Part shown: piece by piece, positions 7,736 to 16,215 of the stretch
How positions within the stretch are numbered: the first letter of the stretch is position 1
Layout of the letters: each line of letters starts with the position of its first letter
Origin: Clostridium sp. TW13
GTDB taxonomy: Bacteria > Bacillota > Clostridia > Clostridiales > Clostridiaceae
Assembly (NCBI RefSeq): GCF_024345225.1
Contig: NZ_BROD01000001.1
Span: 1,534,362-1,598,361, forward strand
Reading direction: 5' to 3'
Length of the DNA stretch: 64,000 bases
Notes under the pieces: model-generated
The model's database searches: none
Seen by the model: the letters and a program-made list of their open reading frames with translations, nothing else
Told to the model about the DNA's origin: nothing
Position numbers and translations under genes: made by a program

Positions 7736-8707
7736 ATGAATGCTATATTAAATGAAGCCTTAAATAACTATGAAGTTCAATGCCCTAAAGTTGAATTTAT
7801 ACGGCATAATGAAAATGAAACTTATAAAGTTAAAGATGAGTTGACAAACGCACAATATGTTGTCAGAATTCATAAACCAAGTGAAAAGTTTTCACTTGAT
7901 GTTTTTGGTGATGAAAAGCATTCTGTAAGCTTATTAGAAAGTGAAATGAAGCTAATAAATTCTATAAGGGAAAATACAGATATATTAGTGCAACAGCCTA
8001 TAAAAAACAAAGAAGGGTCGTTTGTGACAGTTTTAAATGATGGGACACCAGTAACACTTCTCTCATGGATAGAGGGAAGTACTGTGCAGGAATCGAAAAT
8101 AAATGAAGAAGTTTTATTTACTATAGGTAAGATGGTAGGTAAATTTCACCGATTTTCAAAGAAATATTCTAAAGATAGTAATTTAGATAGATATTCTTAT
8201 GATAAGAGTTTGTTGGTAAACACTATTTTAAAGATTAAAACAGGAGTAGAATTAAATATTCTATCTAGTGAACAACTTAAAGTTGTGGTAGATGCTGCTA
8301 ATGAAATTGCTAATCGAATGAATGAGTTAGAATTAATAGAAAATTCAAAGGGGATAGTTCATTCTGATCTTGCAAAGTCAAACTTGATTTTACATGAAGG
8401 ACAAGTGGCACCTATAGATTTTTGTTTGTGCGGAAATAGCTATTATTATATGGATTTAGGCTCATTATTTAGTCATTTTGATAATCTAGAACAGCGAAAA
8501 TCCATACTTAGCGGATATAAAAGTATTATTGATGAAGAAATAGATACTAAATACATTGAAGCGTTTATGGTATTCCAAATTATTTTATTTATAGCAACGC
8601 ATATAAACAATGGAGAAAATTTAGAGTGGTTTAGTGCGGCAATAGAAAGATGGAGTAAAGAATTCTTTATTCCATTAGCTAATAATATATCGTTTATAGA
8701 ACTTTAA
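7736..8707 (+). CDS. APH/choline-kinase-like phosphotransferase
   Basis: A 323-aa aminoglycoside-phosphotransferase-fold kinase. The catalytic loop reads HSDLAKSNLI (HxDxxxxN) and the metal motif is PIDFCLCG, where the Cys replaces a more usual small residue; the N-lobe shows YVVRIHKP with the ATP-binding Lys nearby. The start at 7736 is chosen because AAGGAGAG lies 5-12 bases upstream; the frame extends 26 codons further but that part is a Tyr/Ile-rich tail without a ribosome site. The substrate could be an antibiotic, homoserine or an amino sugar; nothing in the context decides it. Confidence 0.75.
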   Translation: MNAILNEALNNYEVQCPKVEFIRHNENETYKVKDELTNAQYVVRIHKPSEKFSLDVFGDEKHSVSLLESEMKLINSIRENTDILVQQPIKNKEGSFVTVLNDGTPVTLLSWIEGSTVQESKINEEVLFTIGKMVGKFHRFSKKYSKDSNLDRYSYDKSLLVNTILKIKTGVELNILSSEQLKVVVDAANEIANRMNELELIENSKGIVHSDLAKSNLILHEGQVAPIDFCLCGNSYYYMDLGSLFSHFDNLEQRKSILSGYKSIIDEEIDTKYIEAFMVFQIILFIATHINNGENLEWFSAAIERWSKEFFIPLANNISFIEL

Positions 8708-8758
8708 TTTTGGACAAGGCATAACAATAAGTTTATTACTAACGAGGAGGTTGAAGAT

Positions 8759-9844
8759 ATGTCAGAATATATATTTCCAATAAAAATAGCCATAATTTGT
8801 TTTCCATTTATTGCTTTAATAATTACTCTGCCATTTTTGATTTATCAATATAGAAAACATGGATATATTAATATTTTTAGAGCTTTTTTGCTGTATTCAT
8901 TTTTATTATATTTATTGGTGGCTTATTATCTTATAATATTACCATTACCAAAAACTCGTGATGTATTAAGTTTTCAGAAACCTAATACACAACATATACA
9001 ACTTAAGCCATTTCGGTTTATAACTGAAATATTGAAGTATACGCAGGTTCATAAATCACACCCAAAAACGTATTTACATATTTTCAAAGAAAGAGCTTTT
9101 TTACAGGCTGCTTTTAATGCAATTTTACTTACTCCACTTGGGATATATTTATCTTATTATTTTAATAAGAGTTTTATAAAAACAGTTTTTATATGTTTTT
9201 GCACATCACTATTTTTTGAGTTGACTCAATTAAGTGGGCTATATGGATATTATAATGCTCCTTATAGATTATTTGATGTAGATGATTTATTTCTAAACAC
9301 TTTAGGTGGAGCTATAGGATACATGATATCTCCTATATTTAAAAGCATACTTCCCAATGTACGTAAACTTGATGAAAAAGTTCAACTAGAGCTTTTGCCA
9401 GTTGGGTTTATAAGAAGGGGGATATCGTTAATGTTTGATTGGGGAATATTCATCGTTTTTTGGATAATCTCCAGAGAGTATCTTAAGCCATATATATTTG
9501 TATTTTTATATTTTATTTTGCTGACATATTTCACTAATGGTAGAACCTTTGGCAAATGGCTTCTTAGAGTAAGAGTAGCAGGAAAGGGAAAAAAATTAAA
9601 ATTTAAAGAAGTATTAGTAAGATATACGCTTCTATACTATGTATTTTTTGGAATGAATTATTTAGCGTTTATTACATCATCTATTAGTAGTCGGATGTCT
9701 CATAGAACAATTTCATATTTTTTAATAATTTTAATTATATTAATAGATGCAGTAGCCTTTTTACATTTAATTGCTCGCTGTTTTTCAAGCAATAAGAGAT
9801 TAATTTATGAGAAAATAAGTAGGACAACCCTAAAGATAACATAG
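8759..9844 (+). CDS. VanZ-RDD fusion membrane protein
   Basis: A 361-aa polytopic membrane protein. The N-terminal half is VanZ-like, ending in FELTQLSG and FDVDDLFLNTLGGAIGY (residues about 156-190), the family signature. The C-terminal half (about residues 212-350) is an RDD domain, with RRGISLMFDWG and TNGRTFGKWLLRVRV. VanZ in enterococci lowers teicoplanin susceptibility; RDD domains are membrane modules linked to ion or osmotic stress. The start has AGGAGG 9 bases upstream. It follows the kinase gene by 51 bases and may be co-transcribed. Confidence 0.8.
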   Translation: MSEYIFPIKIAIICFPFIALIITLPFLIYQYRKHGYINIFRAFLLYSFLLYLLVAYYLIILPLPKTRDVLSFQKPNTQHIQLKPFRFITEILKYTQVHKSHPKTYLHIFKERAFLQAAFNAILLTPLGIYLSYYFNKSFIKTVFICFCTSLFFELTQLSGLYGYYNAPYRLFDVDDLFLNTLGGAIGYMISPIFKSILPNVRKLDEKVQLELLPVGFIRRGISLMFDWGIFIVFWIISREYLKPYIFVFLYFILLTYFTNGRTFGKWLLRVRVAGKGKKLKFKEVLVRYTLLYYVFFGMNYLAFITSSISSRMSHRTISYFLIILIILIDAVAFLHLIARCFSSNKRLIYEKISRTTLKIT

Positions 9845-9847
9845 TAG

Positions 9848-9905
9848 AAACTCCACCTTGGATAGTTTGGTTCTAAACCTATAATATCCGAGGTGGAGTT
9901 TTTAT
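9848..9905. terminator. Bidirectional terminator
   Basis: An 11-bp perfect stem, AAACTCCACCT (9848-9858) with its complement at 9891-9901, extended by inner GGATA/TATCC pairing and followed by T's. It separates the VanZ-RDD gene from convergent plsY. Confidence 0.85.
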
Positions 9906-9927
9906 TGTATAACATATACTAAATAGG

Positions 9928-10524
9928 CTAGTTTTCTTGATGATTTATTATTCTAATTAAATTATCTTTATGCCTAAATATCATCAATAAGCATGCTATA
10001 GTAGAAGAGATAATTATGCTAATTTGTAAGTTCATAATTATAGACATTATAGGTATAGTTGCTCCTAATATGATGGATCTCATAGAAACTATATTTGTGA
10101 ATTTACCTAGTATTAAGTGAACTACAACTCCACTGATTGTTGGTAGTGGAGCAATCAAGAAAAATGCTCCAAGGGTTGTGTTTACTCCCTTCCCACCATT
10201 AAAATTGAGAAATGGAGTATAATCATGTCCCAAAATAACTGCTATTGCAATTATAGAAACATAAGTAGCTTGTGTTATTGGTAATTCTATAATTTTTGAT
10301 AGATACATACCTAGAAGTACTGGAAGTAATCCTTTTAGAACATCTATTGTTTGAGTAATGATAGATATTTTAGTTCCAGCTAGTCTTTTAACGTTTGTTG
10401 ATCCTATATTTTTACTGCCTGTGGTTCTTATATCAATTCCATATAATCTTTTTATGATTAAATATCCTGTAGGAATTGAACCACATAAAAAAGCTAGTAA
10501 AACTGTTAAAGTTATATTAATCAT
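9928..10524 (-). CDS. plsY: Acyl-phosphate:glycerol-3-phosphate acyltransferase PlsY
   Basis: A 198-aa membrane enzyme that transfers an acyl chain from acyl-phosphate to sn-glycerol 3-phosphate, the first committed step of phospholipid synthesis in Firmicutes. Family motifs are clear: GSIPTGYLI near the N-terminus, GSKNIGSTNVKR (the G-S-x-N-x-G-x-T-N loop), and GHDYTPFLNFNGGKGVNT in the third conserved region, with five membrane helices. AAGAGGA provides the ribosome site. It lies 15 bases downstream of the DUF692 gene on the same strand, so the two are likely one transcript. Confidence 0.92.
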   Translation of the reverse strand: MINITLTVLLAFLCGSIPTGYLIIKRLYGIDIRTTGSKNIGSTNVKRLAGTKISIITQTIDVLKGLLPVLLGMYLSKIIELPITQATYVSIIAIAVILGHDYTPFLNFNGGKGVNTTLGAFFLIAPLPTISGVVVHLILGKFTNIVSMRSIILGATIPIMSIIMNLQISIIISSTIACLLMIFRHKDNLIRIINHQEN

Positions 10525-10539
10525 ATAGTTCCTCTTATT

Positions 10540-11337
10540 TTATATTTTTTTATTGCATATACTTTGCAATTTATTTAGTTGTTTTTCTAACGAATGGATG
10601 ATTGTTTGCTGATTTTCACCAGTTGTTCCTATGTATTCCAATGAAACTACATATGGATTGGCACGTTTAAGTATCCATTCCAGTAATTCATAGTCCTCAT
10701 CCTTCATAGAACCGTGAATATCGGCAGGAAAACCATTTTTATCATATCCAGAACCATTTACATGAATTTCTACTATTTTCTCAAGAGGAAGCTGCCCAAT
10801 ATAATCATATACATCCAAACCGTGATATTGGGCAGTAATTTTTGCATGTGATATATCCAGTAAGAATGCTACGTCATTATCTGAAAGCAACCTATCAATT
10901 TGTGCTGGCTTTACATAAGGATAATGATCATAGAGCGTTCTATCTTCTGGTGTATCAGGGATGTTCTCCAGCAATAAAGGAACAGATATACTATTTTTAA
11001 ATAGTTGAATATTTTTGCACATTCTTTTATATATGTCCTCTTCGGACATACCTTCATACATATCTGAATTTTTCAGCGTAAGATGCAGACCATAATGAGG
11101 AGAATTGCAATCTTTTATCAATTTATTGGCTAAATCAAAATCTACAATTTCAATATTATTCATACCAGTACATTCGAAATAGCCTAAACCATGAAGCAAG
11201 ATAGGATGAAGAGAACGCATTTTTTCAAATTCTTCATTAAAATTGCCATAGGCACCTGATTTAATATAATCTAACTTAATAGTATTCTTTTCTAAAAGTA
11301 TTTCTAAAGATTTCGACCAATTGCAAGCAATATACAT
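10540..11337 (-). CDS. DUF692-family (MbnB/TglH-like) TIM-barrel metalloenzyme
   Basis: A 265-aa TIM barrel. Metal ligands placed as in DUF692 multinuclear iron enzymes are all present: His49 (LLHG), His85 (GLHL), Glu124 (LLLENI), Asp161 and His164 (DISHAK), His192 (IHVNG), Asp206 and His208 (DIHG), and Glu234 (SLEY). Characterised members (MbnB, TglH) oxidise cysteine residues in RiPP precursor peptides, usually with a partner protein. Neither a precursor nor a partner is seen here; the next gene is plsY, 15 bases downstream. Start ATG 11337 is favoured by AGAGGTGA upstream; a GTG at 11349 is the alternative. A xylose-isomerase-like sugar enzyme is the other possibility. Confidence 0.65.
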   Translation of the reverse strand: MYIACNWSKSLEILLEKNTIKLDYIKSGAYGNFNEEFEKMRSLHPILLHGLGYFECTGMNNIEIVDFDLANKLIKDCNSPHYGLHLTLKNSDMYEGMSEEDIYKRMCKNIQLFKNSISVPLLLENIPDTPEDRTLYDHYPYVKPAQIDRLLSDNDVAFLLDISHAKITAQYHGLDVYDYIGQLPLEKIVEIHVNGSGYDKNGFPADIHGSMKDEDYELLEWILKRANPYVVSLEYIGTTGENQQTIIHSLEKQLNKLQSICNKKI

Positions 11338-11524
11338 AGTTGGAATCACCTCTTACAAAAATGATATGACTTAGGGCGTCTAGAAATAGATAATAAGTTC
11401 AAATATTTTTTGCATATAAACTTATTTATTTTTCAAGATGCTTAAATACATTCTATAATTCATTATACATAATTATAGGAGGTTTGAATTAAATTTAAAC
11501 TAAAATTTACATTTAGCTTGTAGG

Positions 11525-12508
11525 TTAGAACCATTTATCTCTCTTAACAACAAACAATATCCCAATTAATAATGTTGGAATAAATATCATTCCAAACACT
11601 ATCCAGAAGGCTTTAGCATAACTGTGCATAGGAATACCTTGAACATTCATAGAAAAAAGTCCACTTACAAGAGTCATAGGAAGTATAGCTACTTGAATAA
11701 TAGTAAAGGTACGCATTAGCCCGTTAATAGTATGATTTGTTAGTGATGCATAGGTACTATCAGCTGCTTCTATAACCTCTTTATAGTTTTCAAGCATATC
11801 CCATATTTTTTCTATTTTATCAGTTATATCATCAAAATATATATCCATATCCTTAGGAAGATATTTAAGAATAACTTTTTCAAGTGTCAAAGTAACAGGT
11901 CTTAGAGGCTTAATTACACTTCTATAATTAATTATTTGCATCTTTGTTCTTGATATATTTTCAAGCATATCTTTAGAACGATTAGTAAATACTTGTTTAT
12001 TTATTTGATTGACCATATTTCCGATTTTATCAAGCATAGGAAAACAATAATCAAACAGAGCCTTTATTATCTCATATAGCAGAAGTGCAGAGCCTTCTTC
12101 CATATATTCTTTTCGAGCTTCTTCTTTGGTTTGGCAGTTATTGGCCAAATTTACTAAGGGCTTAAGCTCTCCCTCATGAAGTGTGACTAGATAATTCTTA
12201 CCTATAAAAATATCTATTTCTTCAAAATCTAGTCTGAAAAGATCCTTTTTGTATCGAGGCAGATGAAGAACAATAAAACTATAATCTTCATAAGAATCCA
12301 CCTTTGGTCTTTGATGTTCAGTCATGCAATCCTCTAGTAAAAGCTCATGAAAGCCATACATATCATTAAGCATATCAATTTCTTTTTTGCTAGGCATAAT
12401 AATATCTATCCATTTAAGCTCATTATGTTCAATTATTTTTACAGAAGTAGTTAATTTTTTTAAAACAGCAGAGTGCTTTTTATCATTTTTAAATTGTAGA
12501 AAAAACAT
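11525..12508 (-). CDS. corA: CorA-family divalent cation transporter with variant GMN motif
   Basis: A 327-aa protein with the long helical cytoplasmic funnel and two C-terminal membrane helices of CorA Mg2+ channels. The signature normally reads YGMN after helix 1; here it is FSMN in LVSGLFSMNVQG, so the conserved Gly is replaced by Ser. ZntB and some Clostridium paralogues also vary here. The start at 12508 follows GGAGG by 8 bases; an ATG at 12541 lies upstream of that site and is less likely. The gene is monocistronic, transcribed away from an inverted repeat at 12699. Confidence 0.85.
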   Translation of the reverse strand: MFFLQFKNDKKHSAVLKKLTTSVKIIEHNELKWIDIIMPSKKEIDMLNDMYGFHELLLEDCMTEHQRPKVDSYEDYSFIVLHLPRYKKDLFRLDFEEIDIFIGKNYLVTLHEGELKPLVNLANNCQTKEEARKEYMEEGSALLLYEIIKALFDYCFPMLDKIGNMVNQINKQVFTNRSKDMLENISRTKMQIINYRSVIKPLRPVTLTLEKVILKYLPKDMDIYFDDITDKIEKIWDMLENYKEVIEAADSTYASLTNHTINGLMRTFTIIQVAILPMTLVSGLFSMNVQGIPMHSYAKAFWIVFGMIFIPTLLIGILFVVKRDKWF

Positions 12509-12698
12509 AATAATTTCCTCCAAAAAGTATGTGAGTATCATTAGTTAGTTTAATAGATAAAGTATATTACCTTGCTTTAGATAATTAATGTGTATTAGTT
12601 AAATTCTATTTTTATATGGTTTCTAATATTGTTAGTATGTGCATTAACTTTTAAAAATAATTAGAAAATATTATATTTTACAATTATTAGAGAATTCA

Positions 12699-12731
12699 TA
12701 CTCTAAAATTTGCGATTAAAATTTTAGAGTA
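12699..12731. promoter_or_regulatory. 13-bp perfect inverted repeat, candidate operator
   Basis: TACTCTAAAATTT (12699-12711) and its exact complement (12719-12731) flank a 7-base spacer, 36 bases before the next start codon and between two divergent genes. There is no T-run, so it looks like a protein binding site more than a terminator. Confidence 0.45.
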
Positions 12732-12767
12732 ATACAATGTTAATATATAAATAAAAGGGGAGAAAGC

Positions 12768-13355
12768 ATGAAAAGCAATAAACAAACAAAAGTGGTAGAA
12801 AAATCAGATAGCCATATTATTATGACAATTAATTTAATATTATTGATTATAAGCATAATTGTAGGAATTATAGTAAGTAAAGTGAGTCCTTTTTTCAATG
12901 ATTATCGTAGTGGTGTTTTGTGTATAATTTTTTTTATTACGATTTTCTATTTTGTAGGTGTGAACACAATAAAAAAATTGAAAAGTGATAAAAATACGAA
13001 GAAAAGAATCTTAAAATATATAGTAGCTGTAGTTGCTATTATTATCAGTTCTCCAATGATATTAATATTTTCATATCTAACCTGTACAACTATATACAAT
13101 ACAGTTGAATATGCAACAGGAGATATAAGATGCGACAAGTTTACAATAAGATCTCTGAGATTAGGTAGTGGAAGTTATGCCAATAGGATAGAAGGAGCTA
13201 AGGCAGCAAATTTAAATACAGGTGAGATGTTTAAATTTGATTGTGAGTTGCCAATTGGATCCTTAGCAAATGGGAAAACTTATTATATAAAATATATTCC
13301 ACATACAAATAAGATACTAGTTGCTAATGAATATGAAGCTTCAAAGAGTAGATAG
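12768..13355 (+). CDS. Hypothetical membrane protein
   Basis: A 195-aa protein with three hydrophobic segments (about residues 20-42, 46-66 and 83-108) followed by an outward, strand-rich domain of about 85 residues that includes YYIKYIPHTNKILV. No family is recognised. The start is preceded by AGGGGAGAAAG. It is flanked by the inverted repeat upstream and a terminator that overlaps its stop codon, so it is a single-gene unit. Confidence 0.55.
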   Translation: MKSNKQTKVVEKSDSHIIMTINLILLIISIIVGIIVSKVSPFFNDYRSGVLCIIFFITIFYFVGVNTIKKLKSDKNTKKRILKYIVAVVAIIISSPMILIFSYLTCTTIYNTVEYATGDIRCDKFTIRSLRLGSGSYANRIEGAKAANLNTGEMFKFDCELPIGSLANGKTYYIKYIPHTNKILVANEYEASKSR

Positions 13356-13390
13356 ATGTATAGTGGTCTACTCTTTATTCTATTTTTGTA
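13343..13390 (+). terminator. Terminator overlapping a stop codon
   Basis: AAAGAGTAGA (13343-13352) pairs with TCTACTCTTT (13367-13376), followed by a T-rich run. The left arm is part of the last codons of the preceding gene. Confidence 0.7.
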
Positions 13391-13586
13391 CATTAATCAA
13401 AAGAAAGGTATACAAATAATTATGCTTAATGCATTTTAAATAGTTTTAGGATAACAAGAAAATAAATGTAAATGATAAAAGGGGACACACTTCTAGTAAA
13501 AAAAGTATTAACAATATAATCCTAATAATTATTTTAAAATTTAGGGATAATATAAGAAATAAACTTATAGCAAGGAGAATTTGTGT

Positions 13587-14996
13587 ATGAATAATGTTTT
13601 GGGTTATTACTTAATGCCACATCCACCAATTATAATTCCAGATGTGGGAAAAGGTGAAGAAAGAAAGATTGAGAAAACAACAAATGCTTGCAATAAAATT
13701 GGAGCAGAGATATCAGATTTAAAGCCAGAAACTATAATAGTTATTACTCCCCATGCAACTATGTTTTCAGATGCTATAGCAATTTCTGATGAGGATAGAA
13801 TATCTGGAGACTTAAGCCAGTTTAGATGTATGAATGTTAGAATGGATGTCCCAATTGACAGACAGTTTAATGAGAAGTTAAGTCTTGCTTGTCATTTTGA
13901 AGGAATACCAGCAGCTAAAGTGGATACAGATTTGCTAAGAAAATATAATCACGGTTTTAAGTTAGACCATGGAACTATGGTTCCTTTATATTTTGTGAAT
14001 AAGTACTACAATGAATATAAATTGGTACACGTTACTTACTCTTTGATTGGAAATATGTCCTTATATAAATTTGGTATGGAAATAGAGAAGGTTGCAGAGG
14101 AACTTGGAAGGAAAACAGTAATAATAGCTAGTGGGGATTTATCTCATAAGCTTAAGGAAGAGGGACCATATTCATATTCCCCATATGGAGAGAAGTTTGA
14201 TAAGGAATTTTTAGAAGGTCTTGAAAAGGGCGATGTAAATTCTTTGTTTAATATGGATAGCACTATGATTGAGGAAGCTGCACAATGTGGGTTGAATTCT
14301 GTGTATATTCTTCTTGGTGCAATGGAAGGAACGAAATTTAGAGGAGAACTTCTATCTTACGAAGGACCTTTTGGTGTTGGATATGGAGTAATGAGATTTG
14401 CAAGAGAAGATGAGGAAAGCAGTGCTTTAGATTTATTAATTAAATCTAAGGAAGAAAAAATGAGAAAAAAATTAAGTGAAGGCAATCCATATACAAAGCT
14501 CGCTAGGGAAAGTTTAAATTATTATTTTACTCATGGCAGTAAGATAAAGGATATTTCAAATTTACCTGCTGAACTTTTAAATAAAAAACACGGAGTTTTT
14601 GTATCCTTAAAGAAATTTGGCGCACTTAGAGGGTGTATAGGAACTATTGCTCCAACTACTAATTCCGTTGCAGAAGAAATAATAAGAAATGCTATAGAGG
14701 CAGCATTTAATGATCCAAGATTTCCTGCAGTGCATGAGGAAGAACTAGAGGATATAGACATTTCTGTAGATGAGCTTATGGATGCGGTACCAGCTACAAG
14801 GGAGGAGCTAGATCCTAAAAAATATGGAGTTATAGTTACAAAAGGATATAAAAGAGGTCTGCTATTACCAGATTTAGAAGGAGTAGATACTGTAGAAGAA
14901 CAACTAGACATTGCTTGTAGTAAGGCCAGCATAGATAGTGGAGATGATTATCAAATAGAAAAGTTTGAAGTTATTAGGCACAAAGAAGGTGAGTAG
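13587..14996 (+). CDS. Memo-AMMECR1 fusion of the AmmeMemoRadiSam system
   Basis: A 469-aa two-domain protein. The N-terminal part (about residues 5-270) is a Memo/LigB-like dioxygenase fold with MPHPPIIIP, ITPHATMF, LDHGTMVPL and ASGDLSHKL carrying the candidate metal histidines. The C-terminal part (about 300-467) is AMMECR1, with LRGCIGTI and FNDPRFPAV. These two domains plus a radical SAM protein form the AmmeMemoRadiSam system, known only from co-occurrence. Start ATG 13587 is chosen because AAGGAG lies about 9 bases upstream. The radical SAM gene begins 2 bases after the stop. Confidence 0.9.
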   Translation: MNNVLGYYLMPHPPIIIPDVGKGEERKIEKTTNACNKIGAEISDLKPETIIVITPHATMFSDAIAISDEDRISGDLSQFRCMNVRMDVPIDRQFNEKLSLACHFEGIPAAKVDTDLLRKYNHGFKLDHGTMVPLYFVNKYYNEYKLVHVTYSLIGNMSLYKFGMEIEKVAEELGRKTVIIASGDLSHKLKEEGPYSYSPYGEKFDKEFLEGLEKGDVNSLFNMDSTMIEEAAQCGLNSVYILLGAMEGTKFRGELLSYEGPFGVGYGVMRFAREDEESSALDLLIKSKEEKMRKKLSEGNPYTKLARESLNYYFTHGSKIKDISNLPAELLNKKHGVFVSLKKFGALRGCIGTIAPTTNSVAEEIIRNAIEAAFNDPRFPAVHEEELEDIDISVDELMDAVPATREELDPKKYGVIVTKGYKRGLLLPDLEGVDTVEEQLDIACSKASIDSGDDYQIEKFEVIRHKEGE

Positions 14997-14998
14997 CG

Positions 14999-15985
14999 TT
15001 GGAATCAAAAGTTTTATATTATGATAAGCAAGGAGAAAGTATTAGATGTAGAGTATGTCCACATAATTGTTTATTGGATGAAGGAAAGTTTGGTGTATGT
15101 GGAGTTAGAACTGTGAAGAATGGTGAACTTGTTGCAATAAATTATGGTGAGTTTACTTCAGCTGCAGTAGATCCTATAGAAAAGAAACCATTATATCACT
15201 ATAAGCCTTCAAAAAGCATATTATCTTTTGGGAGTTTTGGGTGTAATATGACTTGTAGCTTTTGCCAAAACTATGAGATATCTCAAAGTAGACCAGCTAC
15301 ACAGTATATGAGTATAGAAAAATTAATTAACATAATTCCTACAATAGAAAACAATGTTGGAATTGCTTTTACATATAATGAGCCAATGATGTGGTACGAA
15401 TATATATATGAAGCATCTAAGAAGATAAAGGAAAATAGCAATGATACAAGTGTGGTTGTAGTAACCAATGGCTACATAAATAAAGAACCGTTGCTAAAGC
15501 TTCTTCCTTATGTAGATGCTATGAATATTGATTTAAAGGGATATACCAATAAATATTACAACAAAGTATGTGGTGCAAGATTAGAGCCAGTACTTGAAAC
15601 AATAAAAACAGCTAATGAGCATTGTCATGTTGAGATAACCACTTTGCTTGTAAGTGATGAAAATGATTCTGTAGAGGAAGTTAGAGAAATAGCTCAGTTT
15701 GTAGCAAGTGTTAATGAAAATATGCCTCTCCATTTAAGCAGATATTTTCCAAGATACAAAATGGAAAATGAAGAAACAAAAATAGAAAAAATAATTAGAG
15801 CAAGATATGAAGCTACAAAATATCTAAAATATGTGTATGTAGGTAATGTAGGAGGAGTAGATAACAACACATATTGTCCTAAGTGTAATGCTTTGCTTGT
15901 TAGAAGAGAGGGTTATAGCACAGAAGTCTATATAAAAGAAGATAAATGCAGTTTATGTGGTGAGAAAGTTCATATTATAATTTGA
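14999..15985 (+). CDS. amrS: AmmeMemoRadiSam system radical SAM enzyme AmrS
   Basis: A 328-aa radical SAM protein. The cluster motif CNMTCSFC (Cys82, 86, 89) binds the SAM 4Fe-4S cluster. Extra Cys sets at the N-terminus (RCRVCPHNC, residues 16-24, and Cys34) and the C-terminus (CPKC and CSLC) suggest auxiliary clusters or zinc ribbons. The relationship is to pyruvate formate-lyase activating enzymes. The TTG start at 14999 is 2 bases after the upstream stop and uses AAGAAGGTGAG inside the previous gene, so the pair is translationally coupled. The substrate is unknown. Confidence 0.9.
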   Translation: MESKVLYYDKQGESIRCRVCPHNCLLDEGKFGVCGVRTVKNGELVAINYGEFTSAAVDPIEKKPLYHYKPSKSILSFGSFGCNMTCSFCQNYEISQSRPATQYMSIEKLINIIPTIENNVGIAFTYNEPMMWYEYIYEASKKIKENSNDTSVVVVTNGYINKEPLLKLLPYVDAMNIDLKGYTNKYYNKVCGARLEPVLETIKTANEHCHVEITTLLVSDENDSVEEVREIAQFVASVNENMPLHLSRYFPRYKMENEETKIEKIIRARYEATKYLKYVYVGNVGGVDNNTYCPKCNALLVRREGYSTEVYIKEDKCSLCGEKVHIII

Positions 15986-15992
15986 ATTTAAA

Positions 15993-16036
15993 CAGTGTCT
16001 TTATTTATAATGTAGAAATAAAGATGCTGCTTTTTA
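15993..16036 (+). terminator. Terminator after amrS
   Basis: CAGTGTCTTTATTT (15993-16006) pairs along its whole length, including G-U pairs, with AAATAAAGATGCTG (16016-16029), followed by TTTTTATT. Confidence 0.8.
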
Positions 16037-16215
16037 TTATGAAAATATAGAATCAATTTTAATATAGATTAGAAATAGCAAAGAATTGTTTTAACAATAC
16101 GCAATATCTCAAGCAGCCACATAATATATAAAGGTAGAACTAATTTAATGCTTTTAGGAAAGAAAAGTAATAAATTGCGCATTATTAGTAGAAAAAAATT
16201 ATGGAGAGTGATATT

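Noticed and set aside
16201..16215. ATG at 16201 as the amidase start
   Set aside because: It has no ribosome site, whereas GGAGAG is correctly spaced for the GTG at 16216.
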